The notes beneath the pieces are model-generated. The model saw nothing but the letters and a program-made list of their open reading frames with translations, had not been told where the DNA came from and made no database searches. A program made the translations under genes and the position numbers. This document shows positions 46,036-55,546 of a DNA stretch of 64,000 nucleotides, piece by piece; within the stretch, counting starts at the first letter, position 1, and the number at the start of each line of letters is the position of its first letter. Source of the stretch: Maricaulis sp. (GTDB taxonomy: Bacteria; Pseudomonadota; Alphaproteobacteria; Caulobacterales; Maricaulaceae); NCBI RefSeq assembly GCF_030149515.1, contig NZ_JASBRI010000001.1, forward strand, positions 62,001 through 126,000, given 5' to 3'.

Positions 46036-47035
46036 CCTGCCCGTCCGGGTATGGCCGGATATCCGGGGACCGGGAGAGCAGCCGCAGCGGATTCCATGCC
46101 ATGGCCGCCGCAATCCGCGATGGCGGTATCCGCGCCGATTGCTGCAGAAGGCGCCGAGACCGCGCCATTTCAGGCCATGCCGCCCATGCGTCGCGGAGCG
46201 CGCGGCCGAAAAGTGTGAACTGGCCAAAGCGCGCCGCTGAGAGCCATAGCGCGAGTACCGTTGCAACATGCAGCGGCGACAGCACGGCGAGCAGCCAGCC
46301 CGGCGTATTCTTGAAGAATACCCATTCCCGATTGCGCACACCGTAGTAAGTGGCGAATTCCGACCGGCGGCCGGACGATGCATAGCCGGCATGATCGACC
46401 GCCGCACCGGACAGCTGGATGGCCCGGTGGCCGAGGAGCCGGGCCCGGTAAGCCAGATCGACATCCTCATTGTAGCAGAAGAAGCGCTCGTCGAAGCCAT
46501 CGAGCATGTCGAACACATCCTTCCGGATCAGCGCCGCGGCGGCGCACGGACCGAAGACCTCGCCCTCTGGCGGCAGCATCGATGCCGGCCTGAGATAACC
46601 GGCCCGGTAAGCCAGTCCTGTCGCGTGATAGACATCCCCGGCGCCGTCGAGCAGGTCGGGCCTTTCCGCGGAATATTGTGTCGAGCCGAACAGGGCGATG
46701 CCGGGATAACGCCCGGTCGCCTCGCAGAGCTGCTCGATCCAGTCCGGACGGGCATAGGCGTCGGGGTTGAGCAGGGCCAGCCACCGGCCCGTTGCAAGCC
46801 TTGCCAGCCGGTTGTTCCCGCCTGCAAAGCCCAGATTTTCATCGCTTTCGACCATATGCACCCAGTCGGGTACATCGGATACCGAGACCCGCTCGGCCGC
46901 TGGAGACCCGTTCTCCAGCAACAGAACTTCGCGGGGTTTGACGGTTTGTGCGGCGAGCGCATCGAGACAGCGTCCGATCGTGTCCCGGCTGCGATAGGCG
47001 ACAATCAGAACTGAGATATCCGACGTATGCGGCAT
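46007..47035 (-). CDS. Family 2 glycosyltransferase (rhamnosyltransferase-like)
   Basis: A 342-residue GT-A enzyme: ISVLIVAYRSRDTIGRCLDALAAQTVKPREVLLLENGS, LGFAGGNNRLARLATGRWLALLNPDAY (the DxD-like metal site is NPDA), DMLDGFDERFFCYNEDVDLAYRARLLG and a C-terminal hydrophobic/basic segment. The pattern fits dTDP-rhamnose or similar transferases. The start at 47035 has GGGAAAAG upstream. It opens the surface-glycan island and is divergent from cysQ. Confidence 0.85.
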   Translation of the reverse strand: MPHTSDISVLIVAYRSRDTIGRCLDALAAQTVKPREVLLLENGSPAAERVSVSDVPDWVHMVESDENLGFAGGNNRLARLATGRWLALLNPDAYARPDWIEQLCEATGRYPGIALFGSTQYSAERPDLLDGAGDVYHATGLAYRAGYLRPASMLPPEGEVFGPCAAAALIRKDVFDMLDGFDERFFCYNEDVDLAYRARLLGHRAIQLSGAAVDHAGYASSGRRSEFATYYGVRNREWVFFKNTPGWLLAVLSPLHVATVLALWLSAARFGQFTLFGRALRDAWAAWPEMARSRRLLQQSARIPPSRIAAAMAWNPLRLLSRSPDIRPYPDGQASTREARAR

Positions 47036-47220
47036 TGCTTTTCCCATCCGGCCGCGGTTCAGCCGATCGATGCCCCCTTGCCCGCCTACCGCACTTCCGG
47101 TGGCCGGACTGCCCGGGGCGAGGTCATTCGGGCTTGGCGGCACTATCCAATTCACCTATGCCGGTGGCTGCAGGGCACAGCCGCTCTGCGGCCGGCCCAG
47201 CTAGTGACGAGTCTCTACCC

Positions 47221-48018
47221 ATGTCCCGCCTTGACGACAAGAATTCGGTTGCGTTCGAACTTGCCCGCATCTGCAGCCTGGCCGCCGTGAAGATCATGAC
47301 GGTCTACAATTCCGATTTCGACGCTCGCGGCAAGAGCGACCGGTCGCCGGTAACAGACGCCGACGAATTGGCCGAAGACGTGATCCTGGCAGAACTCGAC
47401 GCGGCCTTTCCCGGCGTTCCGGTCCTCGCCGAAGAGAGTTTCGAGGCGGGCATGAGACCGTCGACCCAGGGCGCCTTCTTTCTTGTCGACCCGGTCGATG
47501 GCACGAAGGAGTTCATCAACAAGAACGGCGAGTTCACCGTCAACATCGCATTGGTGGAGAACCGCCGGCCAACGGCTGGGTGTGTTTTCGCGCCCGCGCG
47601 CGAACGCATTTTCCTGGGCGGCCGTGACGCCTGGGCCGGAAAGCTCGAGGCGGGCGAACCGGTATCCGCCGACACGCTGGAGCGCATCACCACACGGCCG
47701 CGGCCGGCAGAAGGCCTGGCCGCGGTCATGAGCCGCTCGCATGTCGACGAGCAGACCCTGGCCTTTGCCGAAGCCCAGGGCGTCGCGAATACCGTGTCGG
47801 CGGGATCGTCCCTTAAATTCTGCCTCGTTGCGGAAGGCAGTGCCGATGTCTATCCGCGCTTCGGACCCACGAAGGAATGGGATACGGGCGCCGGACATGC
47901 CGTCCTGAACGCGGCCGGCGGCAGCGTTCTCACGCCCGATGGCGGGGAATTCCTGTATGCCAAACAGGCAGCCGATTATCTCAACGGCCCCTTCATCGCC
48001 TGGGGACGCCCGGCCTGA
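47221..48018 (+). CDS. cysQ: 3'(2'),5'-bisphosphate nucleotidase CysQ
   Basis: Hydrolyses PAP, the inhibitory product of sulfotransferases, to AMP. The 265-residue inositol-phosphatase-fold enzyme has SPVTDADELAEDVILAEL, LAEES, the metal-binding DPVDGTKEFINKNGEFTVNIALV and KEWDTGAGHAVLNAAGG. It is the only plus-strand gene in this part and converges on the PAPS synthesis genes; with the sulfotransferase at 62 kb this makes a full PAPS cycle. Confidence 0.94.
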   Translation: MSRLDDKNSVAFELARICSLAAVKIMTVYNSDFDARGKSDRSPVTDADELAEDVILAELDAAFPGVPVLAEESFEAGMRPSTQGAFFLVDPVDGTKEFINKNGEFTVNIALVENRRPTAGCVFAPARERIFLGGRDAWAGKLEAGEPVSADTLERITTRPRPAEGLAAVMSRSHVDEQTLAFAEAQGVANTVSAGSSLKFCLVAEGSADVYPRFGPTKEWDTGAGHAVLNAAGGSVLTPDGGEFLYAKQAADYLNGPFIAWGRPA

Positions 48019-48055
48019 CCGGCCAGTCTCAAAAATCGCGCGCGTCCCGACGAAG

Positions 48056-49951
48056 TCAGCCCAGACGGCCCATTTCCCGCAGTTTCGCAATCACCTGGTC
48101 TGCGGCCTCCTCGGCGGAAACGGTCGTGGTGTCGATATGGATTTCGGCATTTTCCGGCCGCTCATACGGGCTGTCGAACCCGGTGAAGTTCTTGATCTCG
48201 CCGGCCTGTGCCTTCTTGTAGAGACCTTTCGGGTCCCGCTGGATGCACACCTCGATCGGGGCATCGACGAAGACCTCGATAAACTCGCCGTCTTCGACGA
48301 GCTCGCGCACCATCTGCCGCTCTGAGCGGAAGGGCGAGATGAAGGAGCAGGTGACGAGAAGACCGGCATCCACGAAGAGCCTACCGACTTCGCCGATACG
48401 GCGAATATTCTCCACCCGGTCGACATCGGTAAAGCCGAGATCGCGATTGAGACCATGGCGAATATTGTCCCCATCGAGCGAGTAGGTGTGATGCCCCGCT
48501 GCCGCCAGCTTGCGCTCGACTGCATTGGCCACAGTTGACTTGCCGGCACCGGAAAGGCCCGTGAACCAGAGAATGGCGGGCTTCTGGCCCTTGATCACGG
48601 ACCGGGCGTCCTTGGTCACGTCCATGGCATGCTGATGGATGTTCGACGCCCGGCGCAGGCCGAACTCGATCATGCCCGCGCCCACCGTCTGGTTGGAAAA
48701 GCGGTCCACCAGGATGAAGGCTCCCATGTCGCGGATCGACTGGTAAGGGTCGAAAGCGATGGGCCGTGCGGTCGAGACATTGCACATGCCGATGCCGTTC
48801 ATTTCCAGCTTGCGGCTCGGCTTCTTCTCATATGTGTTCACGTCGATCCGGTGTTTCAGCGCAGATACCGTCGCCGGCGTGGTCGCCGTTCCGATTTTCA
48901 GCAGATAGGACCGGCCCGGAAGCAGGTCTTCGCCGGACATCCACAACACCTCGGCGGCGAACTGGTCGGTCACTTCCGGACGCGCGTCAGCTGCAGCGAG
49001 AACATCGCCCCGCGACACATCGATTTCGTGATTGAGCACCAGGGTGACGGCATCGCCGGCCACCGCCTGTTCGAGATCGCCATCGGCCGAAACGATCCGG
49101 TCCACATTCGCGCCAACGCCGGAATGGGCCACAACAATGGCATCGCCGGGCCGAATCGTGCCCGACACTATGGTGCCGGAATAGCCGCGGAAATTCAGAT
49201 TGGGACGATTGACCCACTGGACCGGCATCCGGAAGGGCTCGTTCTGGATCTCCGTATCGATGTCCAGGTCTTCCAGATATTCGATCAGGGTCGGCCCGTC
49301 ATACCAGGCCATCGCCTCGGAACGCCTGGTGACATTGTCACCATAGCGCGCCGACATCGGGATCGGCGTGATAGTCTCGAAGCCGAGATCGTCCGCGCTC
49401 TTGAGGTATTCCGCAACAATTTCATGGAAACGGCCGCGGCTGTGATCGGCCAGGTCCATCTTGTTGACCGCCAGCACGATATGCCGGATGCCCATCATCC
49501 TGGCGATATAGGTGTGGCGCAGCGTCTGGACGAGGACGCCCTTGCGCGCATCGATCATCATGACCGCAGCATCCGCGGTCGAGGCACCGGTCGCCATGTT
49601 GCGGGTATACTGTTCGTGGCCGGGAGTATCGGCCACGACAAATTTCCGCTTCTCCGTTGCGAAGAAGCGGTAGGCCACATCGATTGTGATGCCCTGTTCG
49701 CGCTCGGCTTCCAAGCCATCGAGAAGAAGCGCGAAATCGATTTCGTCGCCGGTGGTGCCGTGCTTGCGGCTGTCCTTTTCAAGAACGTTGATCTGGTCTT
49801 CGAACAGAAGTTTGGAATCGTAAAGCAGGCGGCCGATCAGGGTCGATTTTCCGTCGTCGACGGATCCGCAAGTCAGAAAGCGCAGGACGCCGCGCTGCCC
49901 GGAATGGGTGAGGCGTTCGATGACTTCGGCGCGGGTGGTCTGAACATTCAT
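48056..49951 (-). CDS. cysNC: Bifunctional sulfate adenylyltransferase GTPase subunit / APS kinase (CysN-CysC)
   Basis: Makes PAPS together with CysD. The 631 residues comprise a translation-factor-like GTPase ([33 protein letters not shown]), beta-barrel domains, and from about residue 440 the APS kinase ([60 protein letters not shown]). Such fusions serve PAPS use and sulfation. It starts inside the cysD stop (TAATG). Confidence 0.96.
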   Translation of the reverse strand: MNVQTTRAEVIERLTHSGQRGVLRFLTCGSVDDGKSTLIGRLLYDSKLLFEDQINVLEKDSRKHGTTGDEIDFALLLDGLEAEREQGITIDVAYRFFATEKRKFVVADTPGHEQYTRNMATGASTADAAVMMIDARKGVLVQTLRHTYIARMMGIRHIVLAVNKMDLADHSRGRFHEIVAEYLKSADDLGFETITPIPMSARYGDNVTRRSEAMAWYDGPTLIEYLEDLDIDTEIQNEPFRMPVQWVNRPNLNFRGYSGTIVSGTIRPGDAIVVAHSGVGANVDRIVSADGDLEQAVAGDAVTLVLNHEIDVSRGDVLAAADARPEVTDQFAAEVLWMSGEDLLPGRSYLLKIGTATTPATVSALKHRIDVNTYEKKPSRKLEMNGIGMCNVSTARPIAFDPYQSIRDMGAFILVDRFSNQTVGAGMIEFGLRRASNIHQHAMDVTKDARSVIKGQKPAILWFTGLSGAGKSTVANAVERKLAAAGHHTYSLDGDNIRHGLNRDLGFTDVDRVENIRRIGEVGRLFVDAGLLVTCSFISPFRSERQMVRELVEDGEFIEVFVDAPIEVCIQRDPKGLYKKAQAGEIKNFTGFDSPYERPENAEIHIDTTTVSAEEAADQVIAKLREMGRLG

Positions 49952-50925
49952 TAGAAATAGCCCTCGCGCTTTTTCTTCTCCATCGACCCGGCTTCGTCAT
50001 GGTCGATGAGACGGCCGGAACGCTCGGAAGTCCGCGCTGTCAGCATCTCCAGAACAATCTCCTCAAGGGATTGCGCGCTGGATTCGATCGCGCCGGTGAG
50101 CGGGTAGCAACCGAGCGTCCTGAAGCGCACCATCTTCAGCTCCGGCGTCTCGCCATTCTTCAGGGGCAGGCGTTCATCGTCGACCATGATCAGCTGGCCG
50201 TCGCGCTCCACGACCGGGCGGCGGGCCGCGAAATACAGGGGCACAATCGGAATGTCCTCTTCGAGGATGTACTGCCAGATATCCAGCTCGGTCCAGTTCG
50301 ACAGCGGAAAGACCCGGATCGATTCGCCCTTGCGGATCTTGGTGTTGTAGTTGCGCCAGAGTTCGGGACGCTGGTTCTTCGGATCCCAGCTGTGATTGCT
50401 GTCCCGGAAGGAGAATATGCGTTCCTTGGCGCGAGATTTCTCTTCGTCGCGCCGCGCACCGCCAAAGGCCGCATCATAGCCGTGCCGCGTCATCGCGTTG
50501 CGCAGGGCCTCGGTCTTCATGATCTGGGTGTGCACTTGCGAGCCGTGGTCGAAGGGATTGATACCCTTGGCCCGGCCTTCCTCATTGATCTCGACCCGCA
50601 CCTCCAGGCCAAGCTCCTTGGCGATGGCATCGCGGAACGCAATCATGTCCCTGAACTTGAATGTCGAGTCGACATGCTGGAGCGGAAAGGGCGGACGCGA
50701 GGGGTAGAAGGCCTTCAGCGCCAGATGCAGCATGACGGCACTGTCCTTGCCGATCGAATAGAGCATGACCGGATTAGAGAATTCGGCCGCCACCTCGCGC
50801 ATGATATGCATGCTCTCGGCCTCGAGCGTTTTGAGGTGCGCCGACAGCGGACGCTCGCGCGTGCCGGCTTGCGTCGATCTAAACCGCTCCGCGTACGAAC
50901 GCACGGTTTGCGCTATACCACCCAT
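49951..50925 (-). CDS. cysD: Sulfate adenylyltransferase subunit 2
   Basis: ATP sulfurylase catalytic subunit, forming APS from sulfate. The 324 residues contain THIMREV-type [37 protein letters not shown] with the PP-loop [29 protein letters not shown] and [11 protein letters not shown]. The track begins at an ATG 20 codons earlier (50985) without a clear ribosome site; GGGG lies upstream of 50925. The choice of start is uncertain. Operon cysD-cysNC. Confidence 0.93.
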   Translation of the reverse strand: MGGIAQTVRSYAERFRSTQAGTRERPLSAHLKTLEAESMHIMREVAAEFSNPVMLYSIGKDSAVMLHLALKAFYPSRPPFPLQHVDSTFKFRDMIAFRDAIAKELGLEVRVEINEEGRAKGINPFDHGSQVHTQIMKTEALRNAMTRHGYDAAFGGARRDEEKSRAKERIFSFRDSNHSWDPKNQRPELWRNYNTKIRKGESIRVFPLSNWTELDIWQYILEEDIPIVPLYFAARRPVVERDGQLIMVDDERLPLKNGETPELKMVRFRTLGCYPLTGAIESSAQSLEEIVLEMLTARTSERSGRLIDHDEAGSMEKKKREGYF

Positions 50926-51062
50926 GTCATCCCCGGTGCTATCGGTGTCCAGCCCCCCGACACCGGGAAGCTTTCCCCGACGCATTTAGGATAGACGGAC
51001 GCAGAAAACCACCCGGGCGTTACCGCATCTTGTGCACCCGCACATCAGCGACGACGCGGGTT

Positions 51063-52190
51063 CTAGGCCACAAACCCCGTCACCGCATCAATGACGCGGT
51101 CGATATGATCCGCCGGCATGTCCGGATGCATGGGAAGCGATACCACCCTATCGGCCGCCGCCTCGGTGACCGGCAGCCCGCCCGGAGCAACCGGAAATCC
51201 GGCATAAGGCGCATGCTTGTGCAGCGGAATGGGATAGTAGATTGCGCTCGGAACGCCCTTGTCCGCAAGGTGCGTGCGGAAAGCATCCCGATTACCGGAT
51301 TCGATCGTGTACTGCGCCCAGGTCGATTGCGCCCCGGCAATTGTCCGGGGGCATTTCACTGCATTGCCGAAACCGGCCTGATACGCGTCCGCCACCCGCT
51401 GGCGCGCCTCAATTTCCCCGGCGAACACATCAAGCTTGGCCAACAGGATGGCAGCTTGGATGGTATCGAGACGCGAATTCAGGCCAATGCGTGCGTACTC
51501 GTATCGCGTCGCCCCCTCGCCGTGGACGCGGACGGATTTCATCACGTCGAACAGGTCATCGTCCTTGCACAGGACAGCTCCGCCATCACCATAAGCGCCC
51601 AACGGTTTGGCTGGATAGAACGAGATCGTCAGGACGTCGGCCCAATGGAGCGGCGACTGCCCGTTCAATGTGCAGCCAAAACCCTGGGCGCAGTCGGAAA
51701 CCAGCTTCAATCCATGCTCCCGTGCGACGGGCGCCAAGGCCGGATAGTCGGCCGGCTGTCCGAACAGGTCGACGGCGATAACGGCGCGCGGATTCAGCTT
51801 GCCATCCGCCTTTACACGCGCAATGGCGGATTCCAAGCTGGCCGGGGCCATATTGTATGTGTCCGGGTCGATATCGACGAAGACCGGCGACGCGCCGGCA
51901 AGCACGACCACCTCGGCGGTCGAAGCAAAGGTGAAACTTGGAACAAAGACGGCATCACCCGGACCGATTCCCCAGGCCATCAACGGGATCAGGATTGCGT
52001 CTGTCCCATTGGCGCAGCTGAGCGCCCGGCCTATCCCGGCAAAATCCGCGAGTTTCGCTTCGAGCTCCGACACTTCTGGGCCGAGAACGTAACGCCCCTC
52101 ATCGAGCACCTTCGCAACTGCGATATCAATGCGCTCCCTAATGCGGGCTCGCTGTGCCTTGAGATCGATAAAGGGAATCATGTCGGTCAT
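51063..52190 (-). CDS. DegT/DnrJ/EryC1-family sugar aminotransferase
   Basis: PLP enzyme that aminates keto-sugar nucleotides. The 375 residues begin MIPFIDLKAQRARIRERID and contain EGRYVLGPEVSELEAKLADF, ANGTDAILIPLMAWGIGPGDAVFVPSFTFASTAE, DCAQGFGC and the PLP-lysine region ISFYPAKPLGAYGDGGAV. Similar enzymes act in making amino sugars of O-antigens, such as WbpE or FdtB; the precise product cannot be told. It diverges from the GT2 pair. Confidence 0.92.
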   Translation of the reverse strand: MTDMIPFIDLKAQRARIRERIDIAVAKVLDEGRYVLGPEVSELEAKLADFAGIGRALSCANGTDAILIPLMAWGIGPGDAVFVPSFTFASTAEVVVLAGASPVFVDIDPDTYNMAPASLESAIARVKADGKLNPRAVIAVDLFGQPADYPALAPVAREHGLKLVSDCAQGFGCTLNGQSPLHWADVLTISFYPAKPLGAYGDGGAVLCKDDDLFDVMKSVRVHGEGATRYEYARIGLNSRLDTIQAAILLAKLDVFAGEIEARQRVADAYQAGFGNAVKCPRTIAGAQSTWAQYTIESGNRDAFRTHLADKGVPSAIYYPIPLHKHAPYAGFPVAPGGLPVTEAAADRVVSLPMHPDMPADHIDRVIDAVTGFVA

Positions 52191-52519
52191 CGGTTCGATC
52201 CGTTCCTGCCTTCGTTGCGCCGTGCGCTTGCTATTGACCGACCTATAAGCGCTGACTTCAGAAGGATAAATTCACGAAGCATTTCGGTTTTCCAGACTGT
52301 CGTTCGAGCGACGACCATTCGTTGGCCCGTGAGACGTTCCTGCTTTAGCCACTCGGAAAAGACGCGACTGCGATCAATGGACAAGATCATGATTCCGTTC
52401 GCAGCGAAGGGATGCACCTGCACTTTGGATTGCATTCGATTTCGGGCTAGAGAAGTGACTGGCGCGGATCGGGCCTTCGAGGCCATCGGCTTCGCGAATG
52501 GGTTGGGGTGGCCGAGGCT
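52191..52519. other. Divergent intergenic region of about 330 bases in the glycan island
   Basis: No convincing gene. Two long track frames cross it (52187-53032 minus and 51030-52523 plus), but both are shadows of neighbours and have shadow-like composition. No promoter pair or repeat stands out. Confidence 0.45.
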
Positions 52520-53272
52520 ATGACACCGACAGTTTCCTTTGCGGCCGCAATTCCAGTTGGAAGCTGGCACGCGTTCATACCGGCAGCGTTCGCGAGCTTG
52601 GCTGCGCAGGGGGTCAATCTGGAAGTGGCGCTTGTGGACGCCTCCGGCGATCCTCGCGTGGCAGAAGCCGCTGACCGCAGCAACCTGTCCTTTGCTTATC
52701 GCCGTCACGGTCCGGACAAGGGCCAGGCAGATGCGATCGACGAGGGATGGCGTCACACCCGCGGCGATATCGTCTTCTGGCTGAATGGCGACGACCGGCT
52801 GGCCTCGGGAGCGTTGAAGACAATCGGCGAGATCTTCGATGCGAATCCCGATGTTGACGTCATCTACGGTCGATCCGGATTTATAGACGCAAACGGTCGC
52901 CACATCGGAATGCATGACCAAGTCGAGGCCGTATCGGATTTGCTGTATCGATCGAATATCATTTCGCAGCCCTCCTGCTTCGTTCGGCGTAAAGCGCTGG
53001 AGGCAGCGAATGGTATCGACACCAGTCTGCACTACGTGATGGACTGGGAGCTATGGATTCGCCTCTATGCTTGCGGCGCCCGCTTCTTTCATACGGAACA
53101 GAGACTTTCAGATGTTTACGTCGGCGATGACACCAAGACAGGCGAGGTCTCGCTTCAGAGGCTGCGGGAAGTCTACACGGTTGTGCGGCGTTACGCCGGC
53201 CACTGGCCGGCCATTAAGTCCACAGTCTCCCTGTGGGCGCACACCCTAAGACACCGTCGGCAGCGACCATGA
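52520..53272 (+). CDS. Family 2 glycosyltransferase
   Basis: A 250-residue GT-A transferase. VSFAAAIPVGSWHAFIPAAFASLAAQGVNLEVALVDASGD, GPDKGQADAIDEGWRHTRGDIVFWLNGDDRLASGAL (GDD as the DxD-like site) and SNIISQPSCFVRRKALEAANGIDTSLHYVMDWELWIRL are typical. A GTG four codons earlier (52508) is an alternative start. Its stop overlaps the start of the next glycosyltransferase (ATGA), so the two are coupled and may act in turn. Confidence 0.85.
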   Translation: MTPTVSFAAAIPVGSWHAFIPAAFASLAAQGVNLEVALVDASGDPRVAEAADRSNLSFAYRRHGPDKGQADAIDEGWRHTRGDIVFWLNGDDRLASGALKTIGEIFDANPDVDVIYGRSGFIDANGRHIGMHDQVEAVSDLLYRSNIISQPSCFVRRKALEAANGIDTSLHYVMDWELWIRLYACGARFFHTEQRLSDVYVGDDTKTGEVSLQRLREVYTVVRRYAGHWPAIKSTVSLWAHTLRHRRQRP

Positions 53273-54480
53273 CCTATTTCCGGCGGCCTACCATCAGCCT
53301 AGTAACGCCGAACTACAATGGCGCCGATTTTCTCGAAGCGACGATTCAGTCGGTGCAGCGGCAGGCTTACGCCGAGCTGGATTACATACTTGTAGACGGG
53401 GCCAGCACGGACGGCTCGATTGAAATCCTCGATCGCTACCGGGACAGCGTCGCCTCGGTGATCATTGAGCGGGACGATGGCCATGCCGACGCCATCAACA
53501 AGGGGTTTGCCCATGCACATGGCGAGATCATGGGCTGGATCAATTCGGATGACGTGTTGCTGCCGGGCTGCCTTTCCATTGTGAGTCGAATTTTTGCCCG
53601 CTACCCGGAAGTGTCGTGGATCACAGGGCTACCGTCTACATGCGATGAGGCCGGGAAGCTCTCCTATGTCGGCCCACTCAAGCGCTGGTCCAGGCTCCGC
53701 TTCCTCTCCGGAGACCATCTCTGGATTCAGCAAGAATCCACCTTCTGGCGGCGTAGCCTATGGGAGGAGGCGGGTGGCGGGCTAGATACGAAGTTGAAAG
53801 TCGCAAACGATTTCGAACTCTGGGCCCGTTTCTTCCGGCATGCCGACCTATATTCAGTAGATTCGATGCTCGGATGTTTTCGGGTTCGAGAGGGGCAGCG
53901 CTCTGTTGCCAATCGCGCCGTCTACATGCGCGAGGTCGACAGCGTATTGAGGCGCGAGTTGTCGGAGGTCGAGCCGGAGTTCCGGGCCCGCTTCGGCACT
54001 TTGGTCCCGCTAGTGCCTCGCCGGCTTGACCCCGGCTCACACGCCGGCCTGGAAACGGAACTTGCGCAAGACGACCCTCCGGTCATCACACGGAAGGGGC
54101 TGCGTGACCAGATACCACTGCACGCCCAGACCGGGGTCGAAACGCGGAATCGTCCACGTCCACACACCGTCTCTGACGCAGCCGGATGGGTCAGTGTCGC
54201 TCGCCGGAACTGGCGCTTCCTAACCGCAGGCCTCGGCCTTCTAACGATGGGCGCGACGATGGCCGCAATCATGCCATCGGCAACGATCTGGATCGTCCTG
54301 GCGCTGGGCTTGGGCGCCTCATTTAGCATGATCGCTGCCATGGCGATCAAGACGCGGCGGATCGCCCACTCTCTACTCACGGCCATCGAAGAAAGCCATG
54401 TATCCATCGCCCATTCCGCCTATAGTCGGCACATGGTCGAACTGGAGCTGGATGAACTCAGCGAGCGGATGTCGAGGTAA
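53269..54480 (+). CDS. Family 2 glycosyltransferase with C-terminal membrane segment
   Basis: A 403-residue protein. The N-terminal GT-A domain has TISLVTPNYNGADFLEATIQSVQRQ, YILVDGASTDGSIEILDRY, DAINKGFAHAHGEIMGWINSDDVLLPG and FWRRSLWEEAGGGLDTKLKVANDFELWARF. After about residue 300 come two hydrophobic helices (FLTAGLGLLTMGATMAAIMP, IWIVLALGLGASFSMIAAMAI) and a helical tail, an unusual addition that should hold it at the membrane. Start overlaps the preceding stop. Confidence 0.87.
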   Translation: MTYFRRPTISLVTPNYNGADFLEATIQSVQRQAYAELDYILVDGASTDGSIEILDRYRDSVASVIIERDDGHADAINKGFAHAHGEIMGWINSDDVLLPGCLSIVSRIFARYPEVSWITGLPSTCDEAGKLSYVGPLKRWSRLRFLSGDHLWIQQESTFWRRSLWEEAGGGLDTKLKVANDFELWARFFRHADLYSVDSMLGCFRVREGQRSVANRAVYMREVDSVLRRELSEVEPEFRARFGTLVPLVPRRLDPGSHAGLETELAQDDPPVITRKGLRDQIPLHAQTGVETRNRPRPHTVSDAAGWVSVARRNWRFLTAGLGLLTMGATMAAIMPSATIWIVLALGLGASFSMIAAMAIKTRRIAHSLLTAIEESHVSIAHSAYSRHMVELELDELSERMSR

Positions 54481-54529
54481 GTAGCAAGGTAAAAGTCGAC
54501 CGGAAGGACGACCTATTGAGAGCTCCCAG

Positions 54530-55510
54530 CTAGATGCCCCATTGGCGTCGGTGAAAACGCCAGGCATCTTCAATGATTGTGTCAATATCCGACCTGACCG
54601 GATTGAACCCAAGTAGCTCTTCCGCGTAGGCCGTGTCAGCAGACAACACCGGAGCGTCGCCCGGCCGGCGTTCACAAACCTCGTACTTTGGTGTCAGCCC
54701 TGTGATGCGTTCGATCGCGCCGAGGATCTCGAGGACTGACACACCATCGCCAGTCCCCAAATTGGCCACGATCTTCCGCTCGCCCATTTTGAGCATGTCC
54801 AGGGCCGCGAGATGCGCATCTGCTAAGTCCAGAACATGGACGTAATCGCGGATGCACGTGCCGTCACGGGTCGGATAATCGGTCCCGAACAATTTCATTT
54901 TCGGCCCGATACCTGCAGCAGCCTTAAGGGCGTTCGGAATCAAATGGGTTTCCGGATCGTGTTCTTCACCGATATCCCCGTCCGGACTGGCGCCTGCTGC
55001 GTTGAAGTAGCGCAAAATCGCACACCTCACACCACCAACATTGGCTACATCTGACAGGATCTGTTCGACCGCCCGCTTGCTACGTCCATAAACGCTCAGG
55101 GGGTGGCACGCTTGTCGCTCCGAAATTGGGACAAACTCGGGCTGTCCGTAGACGGCACATGTTGACGAAAAGACCAGATTTTCAACACCGGTCGTCGCCA
55201 TTGCATTCAACAGGTTCAACGCACCGCCTGTGTTGTTCGTCCAGAACCTCAGCGGAGACCGCTCGCCTTCGCCCACTTCAATACACGCTGCAAAATGCAT
55301 GACGGCGTCAGGCTTGTACCGCGCCAGTACCCGTTCAATATCACCCTGAACCCGGATATCACCGACTTCCAGAGGCCCCCATTTCACCGCGTGCCTGTGA
55401 CCCGAAGACAAGTTGTCGAAAACAATCGGCTCGATTCCCCGTGCCGCGATCATCCTGCAAACATGCGAGCCAATATAGCCGGCACCCCCTACAACCAGAA
55501 TGCGCTTCAT
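54530..55510 (-). CDS. galE: UDP-glucose 4-epimerase
   Basis: Interconverts UDP-glucose and UDP-galactose. The 326-residue extended SDR has ILVVGGAGYIGSHVCRMI, FDNLSSGHRHAVKWG, the catalytic Ser/Tyr-Lys set (FSSTCAVYG, YGRSKRAVEQIL), LRYFNAAGASPDG and RDGTCIRDYVHVLDLADAH. An ATG four codons earlier is possible. Supplies galactose units to the island; converges with the GT2 pair. Confidence 0.93.
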   Translation of the reverse strand: MKRILVVGGAGYIGSHVCRMIAARGIEPIVFDNLSSGHRHAVKWGPLEVGDIRVQGDIERVLARYKPDAVMHFAACIEVGEGERSPLRFWTNNTGGALNLLNAMATTGVENLVFSSTCAVYGQPEFVPISERQACHPLSVYGRSKRAVEQILSDVANVGGVRCAILRYFNAAGASPDGDIGEEHDPETHLIPNALKAAAGIGPKMKLFGTDYPTRDGTCIRDYVHVLDLADAHLAALDMLKMGERKIVANLGTGDGVSVLEILGAIERITGLTPKYEVCERRPGDAPVLSADTAYAEELLGFNPVRSDIDTIIEDAWRFHRRQWGI

Positions 55511-55546
55511 TTCGCGCCCCATGCTTTTCGGTTACAAAATAGGCAC

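Noticed and set aside
52187-53032. 281-residue minus-strand ORF in the glycan island
   Set aside because: Mostly the complement of the GT2 gene at 52520; the part in the intergenic region has no recognisable domain or ribosome site.
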